Assembly: GCF_900101345.1 (NCBI RefSeq)
Contig: NZ_FMUX01000005.1
Coordinates: 1-64,000 of the forward strand
DNA: 64,000 nucleotides
Direction: 5' to 3'
Source: Desulfoluna spongiiphila
GTDB lineage: Bacteria > Desulfobacterota > Desulfobacteria > Desulfobacterales > Desulfolunaceae
This document shows positions 34,301 through 42,911 of this stretch, one piece after another. The position numbers were made by a program, and so were the translations under genes. The notes beneath the pieces are model-generated. The model had not been told where the DNA came from. It ran no database searches and was given only the letters and a program-made list of their open reading frames with translations. Position 1 is the first letter of the stretch. Each line of letters starts with the position of its first letter.

Positions 34301-35848
34301 ATGCGTACCTTTTCACGCCATGCAAAAGAGGCACAGGAATCGGGGCCGGTTCTGGCTTCAACCAGGCCGCGCGGACATTCTGGCCCGGGTCGGGGCATGG
34401 GATCGGTCCACAGCCTGCAGCGGGCCGTGGGGAACAACGGCATGCAGCAATGGGTGCAACGTGGAGGGGAGACGATGCCCCTGCCCACGGTGACCGTCGG
34501 AGGCCCCGGTGGGGAGAAGGCTGAGGAGGAGGCCCATCGTGTGGCCCGGCAGGTGACATCCATGCCGTCATCGGGACCCCATGGGCGGGCCCTGGACGGG
34601 ACACCGGATATCTCTCCAGCGGGTCCATCCCTGGGGGTGTTGGGCCTTAACACCCCGGGGCGTCCCCTGGAGCCTTCCACCCGGGCTTTTATGGAGCCCC
34701 GTTTCGGCCGGGATTTTTCTGGGGTTCGGGTCCACGGGGATTCCGAATCCGCCCACATGGCATCGGCCCTTCACGCCCGGGCGTTTGCCTTCGGGAATCA
34801 CATCGTGCTGGGGGAGGGGATGCCCTCGGCGGCGTCCGATGAAGGCAGGCAGGTAATGGCCCATGAGCTGACCCATGTGGTGCAGCAGAAGGGTGCTGCC
34901 CCGGTCATTGCACGCCTCAGCCCCAAGGATTGCGCCACGAACTGCGGCAAACCGGACCCTGTCAAGCGTCCGGCCACGGGGAAGTATTCCATTACCGCCT
35001 TTGCGGATAAAGAGGGGAGCCTTTTCCTGCTCCCCCTGACCCACAAGGTGGGGCACTCCTGGATTCGGCTGGAAGATGACAAGGGGAACTCCTGGACCTA
35101 CGGGTTCTGGCCCCAGAGCGGGTACAATGCGTCCAACGTCACCGCTGATGTCAAAGGCTGCGTGCATCATCCCGATACAAGTCATACACCCACGGCTTCC
35201 CAGCGTTTTGTCATCACCGCCGCCCAGTTTGCCGCCGCCATGAAAGTGGCACGGAAAACCTGCCGCGACAAACCCAGTTACAACCTCTTCGGTCTGCAGT
35301 GCACCACCTTTGTCAAGCGTGTCATGGCCGCCGCAGGGCAGGGGGCTTTCGGTGGTTTCGGCCTGATCTGGGACAGTCCCAACGCCCTGAACACCTGGAT
35401 ACGCACCCACGCGTTGCAGCTGGGCACCAGTGTTACGGGGGGAACCTCGGCCCCCGGCAAATCCGGAGCCGGGACCTTCGGCCTGGATCTTTCGTATCGC
35501 CATCAGTTTTACTCTCTTCTGGGCACCAAGCTGCGATTGTACGGCCTGGGCCGAGCCGAGGTGAGCAAGCCGGTGACCTCCTTCACCGCCGGTGCCGGTA
35601 TAGAACTCAACCCGCAGAAGGTCTGGCTGCCGACGCCTTTTCTTGAAGCCGGGGGGATTTTTGGGGATCTGAACCCGGAGCCGGGCCAGTCCGACATCGG
35701 GGCGGGGGCCACGGGGTCGGCCGGTCTGCGCTTTAACCTGGACGAGGTGGGGTATGTGGGCGTTGAGTACAATGTGGTGAAGGACTTTGCCCGCGACGAT
35801 CCGACCCTGCATCGGTTCATGGTGACCGCAGGGTTTCGGCTTTTTTAA
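34301..35848 (+). CDS. DUF4157 (eCIS-core) protein with papain-like and beta-strand-rich C-terminal domains
   Basis: A 515-residue multidomain protein. Residues 123-198 form the DUF4157/eCIS-core domain (FMEPRFGRDFSGVRVHGDSE, then AFAFGNHIVLGEG and HELTHVVQQKG with the HELTH metal-binding-like motif at 188-192). Residues 228-375 look like a circularly permuted papain/NlpC-type domain: His252 in KVGHSWIRL precedes Cys334 in FGLQCTTFVKRVM. Residues 390-515 are alternating Gly-rich beta strands ending in Phe, like an outer-membrane barrel end. The N-terminus is low-complexity with no signal peptide. DUF4157 proteins are often cargo of contractile injection systems; no such system is in this window. 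Confidence 0.75.
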   Translation: MRTFSRHAKEAQESGPVLASTRPRGHSGPGRGMGSVHSLQRAVGNNGMQQWVQRGGETMPLPTVTVGGPGGEKAEEEAHRVARQVTSMPSSGPHGRALDGTPDISPAGPSLGVLGLNTPGRPLEPSTRAFMEPRFGRDFSGVRVHGDSESAHMASALHARAFAFGNHIVLGEGMPSAASDEGRQVMAHELTHVVQQKGAAPVIARLSPKDCATNCGKPDPVKRPATGKYSITAFADKEGSLFLLPLTHKVGHSWIRLEDDKGNSWTYGFWPQSGYNASNVTADVKGCVHHPDTSHTPTASQRFVITAAQFAAAMKVARKTCRDKPSYNLFGLQCTTFVKRVMAAAGQGAFGGFGLIWDSPNALNTWIRTHALQLGTSVTGGTSAPGKSGAGTFGLDLSYRHQFYSLLGTKLRLYGLGRAEVSKPVTSFTAGAGIELNPQKVWLPTPFLEAGGIFGDLNPEPGQSDIGAGATGSAGLRFNLDEVGYVGVEYNVVKDFARDDPTLHRFMVTAGFRLF

Positions 35849-36289
35849 ATGACAGCCCATGGAGAGCCTCACTGCAGGCCGTGTCGTACGCATGTTGCGC
35901 TTGACTATCCCTGCTTGTGGGCTTAGGAAGAGTTTTGCCGCCGGCAGCCAAGTTAAAGATGCCTCCGGCGGCTCAACTTTTAAGAAGTTGTAACTATTCA
36001 GCTCAAACAAGCCTCCGGCGGACCTGCCGGGGGCCAAACTTTTAAAAAAGTTTGACAAACAGGTCTTAAGCAAGCCTTTCCAGGCTCCGCCGAAATAATT
36101 TCCACTTTTTCGCGTTAGAAACGTTTTTTGCGGAGCTTTTTTCCCAAAAAGCGACCCGCCGGAGGCAAGCTGAGTCGTTACAAAAAGTTTAATAAACAGG
36201 TTTGGAAAAAATAAGTTAAATAGAAAGCTCGTTTGCCGGTATGAATTTAACAGTAGCCTTTTTTTACATGCATTAGGTGAATGTAAGCC
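35849..36289. other. Intergenic region rich in GCCTCCGGCGG-type repeats
   Basis: It contains GCCTCCGGCGG twice (about 35963 and 36011), CCTGCCGGGGGCCAAACTTTT and, at 36112-36162, GCGTTAGAAACGTTTTTTGC with AAAAAGCGACCCGCCGGAGG. The same blocks recur at 44.59, 53.12 and 55.79 kb. No gene. Confidence 0.55.
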
Positions 36290-36826
36290 ATGGGATATTC
36301 CATAGAACTGTACTTTGATCCGGACTTTGAGGCGACTATCCGGCGGGCATGGGATGCCCTTGCTGCATCCGGGGTGCCCTCCGTTCTCCAGCAAATCGGC
36401 GGTCGGCCCCACCTGAGCCTGGCGGTCCTCGCCTCCATCGATGAGACGATGATCCTTGATTTAGTGGAAACGTATTCGAAGGATTTTATCCAATTTCCCA
36501 TCACATTTCCCGCCATCTCCCTGATCCCCGGGGAGCAGCACACCGTGATTCTTTCCCCGGTTCCGACCCGGTCCCTCCTTGAAATGCAGCAGGCGCTTTA
36601 CAGGCTTCTGGACGCTTGCGGGCATCCTCCCTTTGGGCGGTATGCACCGGAACGATGGCTTCCCCACTGCACCCTTTCCAAAGAACTCTCCGGCCCGGAC
36701 GCCATGAAGACCATGGCGTTGTGTCGCCAAAGCCTCGTCACCGGGGCTGCTGAGGTCCGTGAGGTGGGTGTGATCGAGTTCAGGCCGAGGCGAGAGCTCG
36801 GTACCTTTTCGTTGCTGACCCCTTAA
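36290..36826 (+). CDS. 2'-5' RNA ligase/phosphodiesterase-like (2H) family protein
   Basis: A 178-residue protein with the two His-x-Ser/Thr motifs of the 2H phosphoesterase fold: RPHLSLAVLA (about residue 45) and LPHCTLSKEL (about 124), about 80 residues apart as expected. Such enzymes hydrolyse or form 2'-5' or cyclic phosphodiester bonds in RNA or nucleotides. It is a single-domain protein of usual length. It stands alone between repeats and the signalling cluster. Confidence 0.82.
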   Translation: MGYSIELYFDPDFEATIRRAWDALAASGVPSVLQQIGGRPHLSLAVLASIDETMILDLVETYSKDFIQFPITFPAISLIPGEQHTVILSPVPTRSLLEMQQALYRLLDACGHPPFGRYAPERWLPHCTLSKELSGPDAMKTMALCRQSLVTGAAEVREVGVIEFRPRRELGTFSLLTP

Positions 36827-37221
36827 AGGGGCCACATCCTTCCCGGAATTCCAGATATTTCCGCAGGATGTCCCGGTGCGGGCTTCCTTTTGCGGGCTGC
36901 TGTTGTTTTTTACGGCAGCCCGGACATCGCCCTTTTCTGCGTCAGGGTTTGCGGATGATGGTGACGGGGAGGGGCGACAGACTTGACAATATAAGTCAGC
37001 GCCCGGCATCAGCGGTTGACTTTTTCATGTCAAGCCCTGTAAACCCAATTGAAGAAATGGTTCGGGTACGACACAGTTTCCTGCTGTGTGATGCCTGGCC
37101 GTTTTAAGTAGATGATTTTCGTATCGGCACAAGGTCTCAAGGGAGCCTGGGCGTGTTGTGAGGTACGATGTGTTTTTGAGTGAGCCCTGTCGGTACCTGT
37201 CATTGCTATTTTGGAGTTGAA
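36827..37221. other. Intergenic region upstream of the large hybrid kinase
   Basis: No supported gene; short frames here lack protein-like features. It must hold the promoter of the kinase operon. Confidence 0.4.
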
Positions 37222-40200
37222 ATGTTTCGTTTTTCAGATATGCGGATCCGGTTCAAGCTTATTTTGATTTTTATCATTTCCGGTGCCATTCCGTTGGTGG
37301 TCATCGGTTATTTCGGAGCCCGGCTGTCCACGGACTCGCTTCTGGACAAGTCGTTTAATCAGCTCAGCACGGTGCAGGTGATCCGGAAAGGGCAGATCGA
37401 GGAGTATTTCGCCGATCGTCATGCCGGGATAGCGTTCATGGCCGAGTCCAAGCGAACCCGTGAGCTGCTGGCGATTCTAAAGTCCAGAAGAGACCTCTCA
37501 CAGAAAGGGGCGGCCGTGGGACTGGACAGCCGGTCCGCCGACTACTGGCGCCAGGTGGAGCCCTACAGCAAAATGATGGATTCGTATGCCCGGAACTACG
37601 GCTATCACGATATTTTTGTGGTGGATGCCGAAGAAGGGGACGTGCTCTTCACCGTGGCCGGCGAAGATGACCTGGGTACCAACCTCAGGTATGGCGCCTA
37701 CAAGGAGACAGGCCTGGCCGAGGTGTGGCGGGAGGTGGTGGCCACGGGGGAGACGGCTGTTTCCGATTTCGCATCCTTTGCGCCCAGCGACGGACTGCAG
37801 GCCCTGTTTCTCGCCCAACCCATCCGGTATGACAACGACACCGTCAAAGGGGTGCTGATTTTTCAGTTCTCTCCGGATCAGGTGACCCACATCGTGGATG
37901 CCCGGCAGGGAATGGGCAGCACCGGCGAGTCTTACCTCATCGGAAGTATACCAAATACAGAGCGATTCGAGCTGCGGAGCAATGTTAAAACCATCGGCAG
38001 CGGGAAATTCGTGGTGGGTTCCACCCTCAAGAATCCGCCTGAGTATTGGACGCATGCGTCCCGGAGTGGGGCAGAGGGCGGTCACGATACCTATATGGAC
38101 AGCATCGGACAGGCTGTTCTGGTGGCCTACAACAAGTTGGAAATCCCAGGCCTTGACTGGTACCTTATTTCCAAAATCGACAGGCACGAGGTCACCTTGC
38201 CGGTGAGGGCCATCAATCGCATGATCGGGCTGGTGGCCGGACTGCTCCTTGCCTGCATCGGCATCGGGGCGCTGTTTTTTTCCCGTGCCATCACCCGGCC
38301 CCTTATTGCCGACATCCGTTTTGCCAAGGCCATCTCCAACGGGGAGCTGGATGCCGTTCTGGACTTAGACCAGAAGGATGAGCTCGGAGGGTTGGCCAAG
38401 GCCCTGAACAGCATGGCCCGGAACCTCCAGGAGCTGGACTGGCTCAAATCAGGAAAAGAGGGGCTGGACGACAAGCTGCGCGGGGAACACGACAGCGGGC
38501 AGCTGGCACGTCGTTTCACCTCGTTCATGACCCGGCATATGGATGCCCAGATCGGGGCCCTCTACCTTTTGACCGACAACGTCCTTGAGCTCAAGGCAAG
38601 TTATGCCTTCACCGACCGCAGCGGTAATTTCAACCGCATCGCCCTTGGCGAGGGCATGGTGGGCCAGGCGGCCATGGAAGACGAGGTCCTTGTGTTCACC
38701 GACATGACAACCGATGCCCCTGCCATCAACTTCGGGGCCGGCGAAACCATCCCCTCCAATTTTATTGCGGCGCCTATCTCCTTTGAAGGGATGACCGTGG
38801 GCGTGCTGCTGTTGGGCTCGGTGAATCGTTTTACCCCTCTTCAGCGCCGCTTTATCGATCAGAATGTCGAAAACGCCGCCATCTTGTTCAACGCCGCCAA
38901 GTCCCGCCAGGTGATCCACGATCTCCTGGAAAAGGCACAGGAACAGCAGGAGGCGCTCCGGGTGTCCAACGAGGAGTTGGAGGAACAGGCCAGGGCCCTG
39001 AAGGAGTCCGAGGCCGAACTCCAGGCCCAGCAGGAGGAGTTGCGGGTCACCAACGAGGAACTGGAAGAGCAGACCAAGGCCTTGAAGGAGTCCGAATCCG
39101 AACTCCAGGCCCAGCAGGAGGAGTTGCGCGTCACCAACGAAGAGCTGGAAGAGCGCACCCGGGCCCTTGAGGAACAGAAAGACGCCATCTCCGTCAAGAA
39201 TGCCGACCTTGAAGAGGCCCAGGAGGTGGTGAAACAGAAAGCCCGGGACCTTGAAATCGCCAGCAAGTACAAATCTGAGTTTCTGGCCAACATGTCCCAT
39301 GAACTGCGGACGCCCCTGAACAGCATCCTGATCCTTTCCCAGCTGCTGTCTCGAAACAAGGACAACAACCTGACGGCACGGCAGGTGGAATCCGCCAAGG
39401 CCGTTCACGCCTCCGGCGCAGACCTTCTGGCCCTGATCAACGAAATCCTCGATCTTTCCAAGATCGAAGCGGGCAAGGTGGAGCTGGTCATCGAAGACGT
39501 GACCATGGACGGGCTCATGGGCGATATCCGGCGGCTCTTTAAGGATGTGGCCGAAGACAAAAAGATTGCCCTGGACTTACGTGTTGACCCGGGCTGTCCG
39601 GACGGGGTCCGGACAGACTCCCAGAGGCTTCAGCAGATCCTGCGGAACCTGTTGACCAACGCCTTTAAGTTTACCCAGCAGGGCACTGTTTCCCTTGCTG
39701 TTTCCCGGCCTGATCCCGCACTGCTCGGCAGGACTGAGATCGGCCCCGAAGGGGTTCTCGCCTTTACGGTAAAAGACGACGGCATCGGCATCGCAAAAGA
39801 GAAACAGGCCGCCATTTTCCAAGCTTTTCAACAGGCCGACGGCAGCACGAGTCGAAAGTACGGCGGCACCGGCCTGGGGCTCTCCATCTCCCGGGAGCTG
39901 GCCAAGCTGCTGGGGGGCACGATCCTTCTGGACAGCGAAGAAGGGCAGGGCAGCACCTTTACCGTGCTTCTCCCCGAGGCGTACCAGGGAACGGTCCCGG
40001 CTGGGCTTCCTGAGCCTGAGGCCGCTCCTGAGTCAACGCCTCCCAGGACGGAGAACACCCCTGCGGCGGCTCCGATGTCTTCAGCTTCCGCGAGCGCAGG
40101 CGCGCCGCCGGAGTTTTCTTCCATATCACCGGCATCTCCCCCTTGCGACAGCGATTACGTGGAAGACGACCGCAAAGCGCTCTCCCCGGAGTCAAAGAGC

Positions 40201-41361
40201 CTCCTGGTGATCGAAGACGACCTGAACTCGGCCAGGATCATGCGGGACTTCGCTCGGGAGCGGGGCTTTAAGTGCGTGGTGGCCGAAGACGGGGAAACCG
40301 GGCTCCACTTTGCCGACTACTACAAGCCCAGCGCCATTATCCTCGACATCGGCCTTCCCGGCATCGACGGGTGGACCGTCATGGAACGCCTGAAGGGCAA
40401 CTCGGAGCTGAGGCACATTCCGGTTCACTTTATGTCGGCCAACGACAGCTCCCTGGATGCCATGCGCATGGGAGCGGTGGGCTATCTGACCAAGCCGGTG
40501 AGCATGGAGAAGGTGGAAGACGCCCTGAGCAAGCTCGAGGACATCGCCTCCAAGCCGGTGAGCAGGCTCCTTCTGGTGGAAGACGACAAAATTCACAGGG
40601 AGAGCATCGAAACCCTCATCGGAACCGGCGACGTGGAGACCACGGCCGTCAGCTCAGGTGAGGAAGCCCTGGTGGAGCTTGATAAGGGGGGCTACGACTG
40701 CATGGTCCTGGACCTCGGCCTGGAGGACATGACAGGTTTCGAGCTTCTGGAGAAGATTCGCCTGAGCCCCACCTCGGCCCGGGTACCGATCATCATCTAC
40801 ACGGGGCGGGACCTGACCCGGGATGAGGAAAAAGAGCTCAACCGCTATGCCGAAAGCATCATCGTCAAGGGGGTGAAATCTCCCGAACGACTCCTGGATG
40901 AGTCCGCCCTGTTCCTTCACCGCGTGGAGGCCAACCTGCCGGAAGAGAAGCGGAACATGCTCAAGATGGTCCACGACAAAGAGGCGGTTTTAAGCGGCAA
41001 GACCATTTTGCTTGTGGACGATGACATGCGCAACGTGTTTGCCCTGTCCAGCGTCCTTGAAGAGCGCAATATGGAGGTGGTCATTGCCAGAAACGGCATT
41101 GAATGCCTGGACAAGCTCAAGGAGGTTGAAGGGGTGGATGCGGTCCTTATGGACATCATGATGCCGGAGATGGACGGGTACGAAGCCATGGGAGAGATCC
41201 GCAAGCAGAAGGCTTTTTCCAGGCTGCCCATCATCGCCCTGACCGCCAAGGCCATGAAGGGGGACAGGAGCAAATGCATCGAAGCCGGTGCCAGCGACTA
41301 CCTTGCCAAACCGGTGAACGCCGAAAAACTTCTCTCCATGCTGAGGGTCTGGTTGTACTGA
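37222..41361 (+). CDS. Large hybrid sensor histidine kinase (dCache-HAMP-GAF-HisKA-HATPase-REC x3)
   Basis: A 1379-residue kinase. A membrane helix (11-33) and another (333-354) flank a periplasmic dCache-like sensor. HAMP (355-405), GAF (about 430-560) and a coiled coil with a 28-residue repeat (578-650) follow. HisKA has phosphoacceptor His693 (MSHELRTPLN). The ATPase ends with GTGLGLSISRELAKLLGG. A Pro/Ala-rich linker leads to three receivers (IEDDLNSARIM; VEDDKIHRESI; VDDDMRNVFAL with LMDIMMPEMDGYE). The multiple receivers suggest a branched phosphorelay. CheR follows one base after the stop. ATG 37222 follows TGGAG. Confidence 0.93.
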   Translation: MFRFSDMRIRFKLILIFIISGAIPLVVIGYFGARLSTDSLLDKSFNQLSTVQVIRKGQIEEYFADRHAGIAFMAESKRTRELLAILKSRRDLSQKGAAVGLDSRSADYWRQVEPYSKMMDSYARNYGYHDIFVVDAEEGDVLFTVAGEDDLGTNLRYGAYKETGLAEVWREVVATGETAVSDFASFAPSDGLQALFLAQPIRYDNDTVKGVLIFQFSPDQVTHIVDARQGMGSTGESYLIGSIPNTERFELRSNVKTIGSGKFVVGSTLKNPPEYWTHASRSGAEGGHDTYMDSIGQAVLVAYNKLEIPGLDWYLISKIDRHEVTLPVRAINRMIGLVAGLLLACIGIGALFFSRAITRPLIADIRFAKAISNGELDAVLDLDQKDELGGLAKALNSMARNLQELDWLKSGKEGLDDKLRGEHDSGQLARRFTSFMTRHMDAQIGALYLLTDNVLELKASYAFTDRSGNFNRIALGEGMVGQAAMEDEVLVFTDMTTDAPAINFGAGETIPSNFIAAPISFEGMTVGVLLLGSVNRFTPLQRRFIDQNVENAAILFNAAKSRQVIHDLLEKAQEQQEALRVSNEELEEQARALKESEAELQAQQEELRVTNEELEEQTKALKESESELQAQQEELRVTNEELEERTRALEEQKDAISVKNADLEEAQEVVKQKARDLEIASKYKSEFLANMSHELRTPLNSILILSQLLSRNKDNNLTARQVESAKAVHASGADLLALINEILDLSKIEAGKVELVIEDVTMDGLMGDIRRLFKDVAEDKKIALDLRVDPGCPDGVRTDSQRLQQILRNLLTNAFKFTQQGTVSLAVSRPDPALLGRTEIGPEGVLAFTVKDDGIGIAKEKQAAIFQAFQQADGSTSRKYGGTGLGLSISRELAKLLGGTILLDSEEGQGSTFTVLLPEAYQGTVPAGLPEPEAAPESTPPRTENTPAAAPMSSASASAGAPPEFSSISPASPPCDSDYVEDDRKALSPESKSLLVIEDDLNSARIMRDFARERGFKCVVAEDGETGLHFADYYKPSAIILDIGLPGIDGWTVMERLKGNSELRHIPVHFMSANDSSLDAMRMGAVGYLTKPVSMEKVEDALSKLEDIASKPVSRLLLVEDDKIHRESIETLIGTGDVETTAVSSGEEALVELDKGGYDCMVLDLGLEDMTGFELLEKIRLSPTSARVPIIIYTGRDLTRDEEKELNRYAESIIVKGVKSPERLLDESALFLHRVEANLPEEKRNMLKMVHDKEAVLSGKTILLVDDDMRNVFALSSVLEERNMEVVIARNGIECLDKLKEVEGVDAVLMDIMMPEMDGYEAMGEIRKQKAFSRLPIIALTAKAMKGDRSKCIEAGASDYLAKPVNAEKLLSMLRVWLY
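38953..39180 (+). repeat. 84-bp in-frame repeat inside the kinase coiled coil
   Basis: Two full and one partial copy of an 84-bp unit encode ELRVTNEELEEQTKALKESE then SELQAQQE. The unit is 28 residues, exactly four heptads, so copy number can change without breaking coiled-coil register. Confidence 0.8.
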
Positions 41362-41362
41362 T

Positions 41363-42211
41363 ATGAATGATTCCACACGCATTGAAAACGAGCGCCTTGA
41401 GATCCAGCTTCTCCTTGAGGCCATCTACCGCAAATACGGCTACGATTTCAGGAGCTACGCCTTTACCCACACCAAACGCCGGCTGGAGCATCGCCGCGCC
41501 ATTGAAAACCTGGACAATTTTTCGGAAATGCAGCATCGGGTGATCCACGATGAGGGTTTTTTCAACACCCTGCTCCTGGACCTTTCCATCAATGTCACGG
41601 AGATGTTCCGGGATCCGTGGTTTTACAAGCGGGTGCGTGAGGTGGTGTTCCCCCACCTTCGGACCTACCCCTTTGCCAAGATCTGGCATGCCGGGTGTTC
41701 GGCGGGGCAGGAGGTTTACTCCATGTGCATTCTCCTGGAGGAGGAGGGCATGGACGATCGCGTGCAGGTGTACGCCACGGATTTCAACGAGCTGATCCTG
41801 CAACGGGCCAAAGAGGGGATCTACCCAATGGACCTGGTGCGGGAGTACACGGCAAATTACCAGAAGGCAGGGGGCGACTGCTCTTTTTCAGATTACTACA
41901 CCGCCGATTATGATAACGTGATCATGAAGCGGTCCCTGAAGGAAAATGTGCTCTTTTCCTCCCACAACCTGGTCACCGACGGGGTGTTCGGGGAGATGAA
42001 CCTCATCTTTTGCCGGAATGTGCTCATCTACTTCAACCGGGAACTTCAGAATCGGGTGCTGAATCTTTTCTACGACAGCCTGTGCCCCGGCGGGTTTCTC
42101 TGCCTGGGGTCCAAGGAGAGCATTCGATTCTCAAGCGTGGCCGACCAGTTTGAGGTCGTGTCCGAGCGCGAAAAGATATACAGAAAAAAGCGTGGTCCAT
42201 CAGCCCCGTGA
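41363..42211 (+). CDS. CheR-type protein-glutamate O-methyltransferase
   Basis: A 282-residue protein with the CheR N-terminal helical domain (KYGYDFRSYAFTHTKRRLEHR) and a SAM-binding domain: KIWHAGCSAGQEVYSMCILL (motif I), VQVYATDFNELILQRAKEGIYP and NLIFCRNVLIYFNRELQNRVL. CheR enzymes methylate receptor glutamates. No chemoreceptor is nearby, so its target may be the coiled coil of the adjacent kinase or another protein; that is inference. One base separates it from the kinase stop. Confidence 0.92.
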   Translation: MNDSTRIENERLEIQLLLEAIYRKYGYDFRSYAFTHTKRRLEHRRAIENLDNFSEMQHRVIHDEGFFNTLLLDLSINVTEMFRDPWFYKRVREVVFPHLRTYPFAKIWHAGCSAGQEVYSMCILLEEEGMDDRVQVYATDFNELILQRAKEGIYPMDLVREYTANYQKAGGDCSFSDYYTADYDNVIMKRSLKENVLFSSHNLVTDGVFGEMNLIFCRNVLIYFNRELQNRVLNLFYDSLCPGGFLCLGSKESIRFSSVADQFEVVSEREKIYRKKRGPSAP

Positions 42212-42239
42212 ACCGTCGGCCGGGGGACCGCAGTAAAGG

Positions 42240-42815
42240 ATGAAACGCATGAAGCCATTTGAAGCAGTTGTCATCGGCGTTTCAGCCGGAGGACTCGCCG
42301 CGTTGGAGGCGATCCTGCCGGTCTTGGATGAATCGTTCGGCCTGCCGGTGCTTGTGGTTCAGCACCTCAGCCCCGACGCGGAGAGCTATCTTCCGCAGCA
42401 CCTCGATATCCGATGCGTGCTGCGCGCCAAGGAGGCCGAAGACAAAGAACCCTTGAAGCCGGGCACCGTGTATGTCGCACCTCCCAATTATCACCTCATG
42501 GTGGAGGCGGACAAAACCATTGCCCTGTCCACGGAGCAGCGGGTTAATTTTTCCAGGCCGTCGGTGGATGTGTTGTTTGAGACGGCCGCCGAGGTGTTCT
42601 GCCAGGGGCTGGTGGGGGTGATCCTCACCGGGGCCAATTCCGACGGTGCAGCCGGGGTGGTGAAGGTCAAGCAGTACGGTGGGATGGTGGTGGTTCAGGA
42701 CCCTGAAACCGCTGCGGCCGATGCCATGCCAAGGGCCGCCATACAGGCGGTGACTCCGGACCATGTGCTCCCGTTGGAGCGCATCGGGCCTTTTTTGAAA
42801 ACACTGGCCCCATAG
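42240..42815 (+). CDS. CheB-type methylesterase domain protein without receiver
   Basis: A 191-residue stand-alone CheB catalytic domain. The triad is visible: Ser in GVSAGGLAAL (about residue 14), His in VLVVQHLSPDAE (about 40) and Asp in ILTGANSDGAAG (about 135). The N-terminal receiver of classical CheB is missing, so activity is not controlled by phosphorylation in the usual way. It follows CheR by 28 bp and precedes the REC-GGDEF gene. This CheR/CheB/hybrid kinase grouping is common in non-motility chemosensory-like modules. Confidence 0.92.
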   Translation: MKRMKPFEAVVIGVSAGGLAALEAILPVLDESFGLPVLVVQHLSPDAESYLPQHLDIRCVLRAKEAEDKEPLKPGTVYVAPPNYHLMVEADKTIALSTEQRVNFSRPSVDVLFETAAEVFCQGLVGVILTGANSDGAAGVVKVKQYGGMVVVQDPETAAADAMPRAAIQAVTPDHVLPLERIGPFLKTLAP

Positions 42816-42911
42816 GGATATCGGGGTGATTCCGTCCATGATGCACGGGCACACCCTCCCTTTTACGGGCTGTTGATATTTTATGTGCCATCAATCCATA
42901 TAAGGTTTGTC

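Noticed and set aside
34568..36412. 614-codon open frame on the minus strand
   Set aside because: It lies opposite the DUF4157 gene and repeats; the product is low-complexity (Gly, Arg, Pro, His) with no motif. It is a GC-rich shadow frame.
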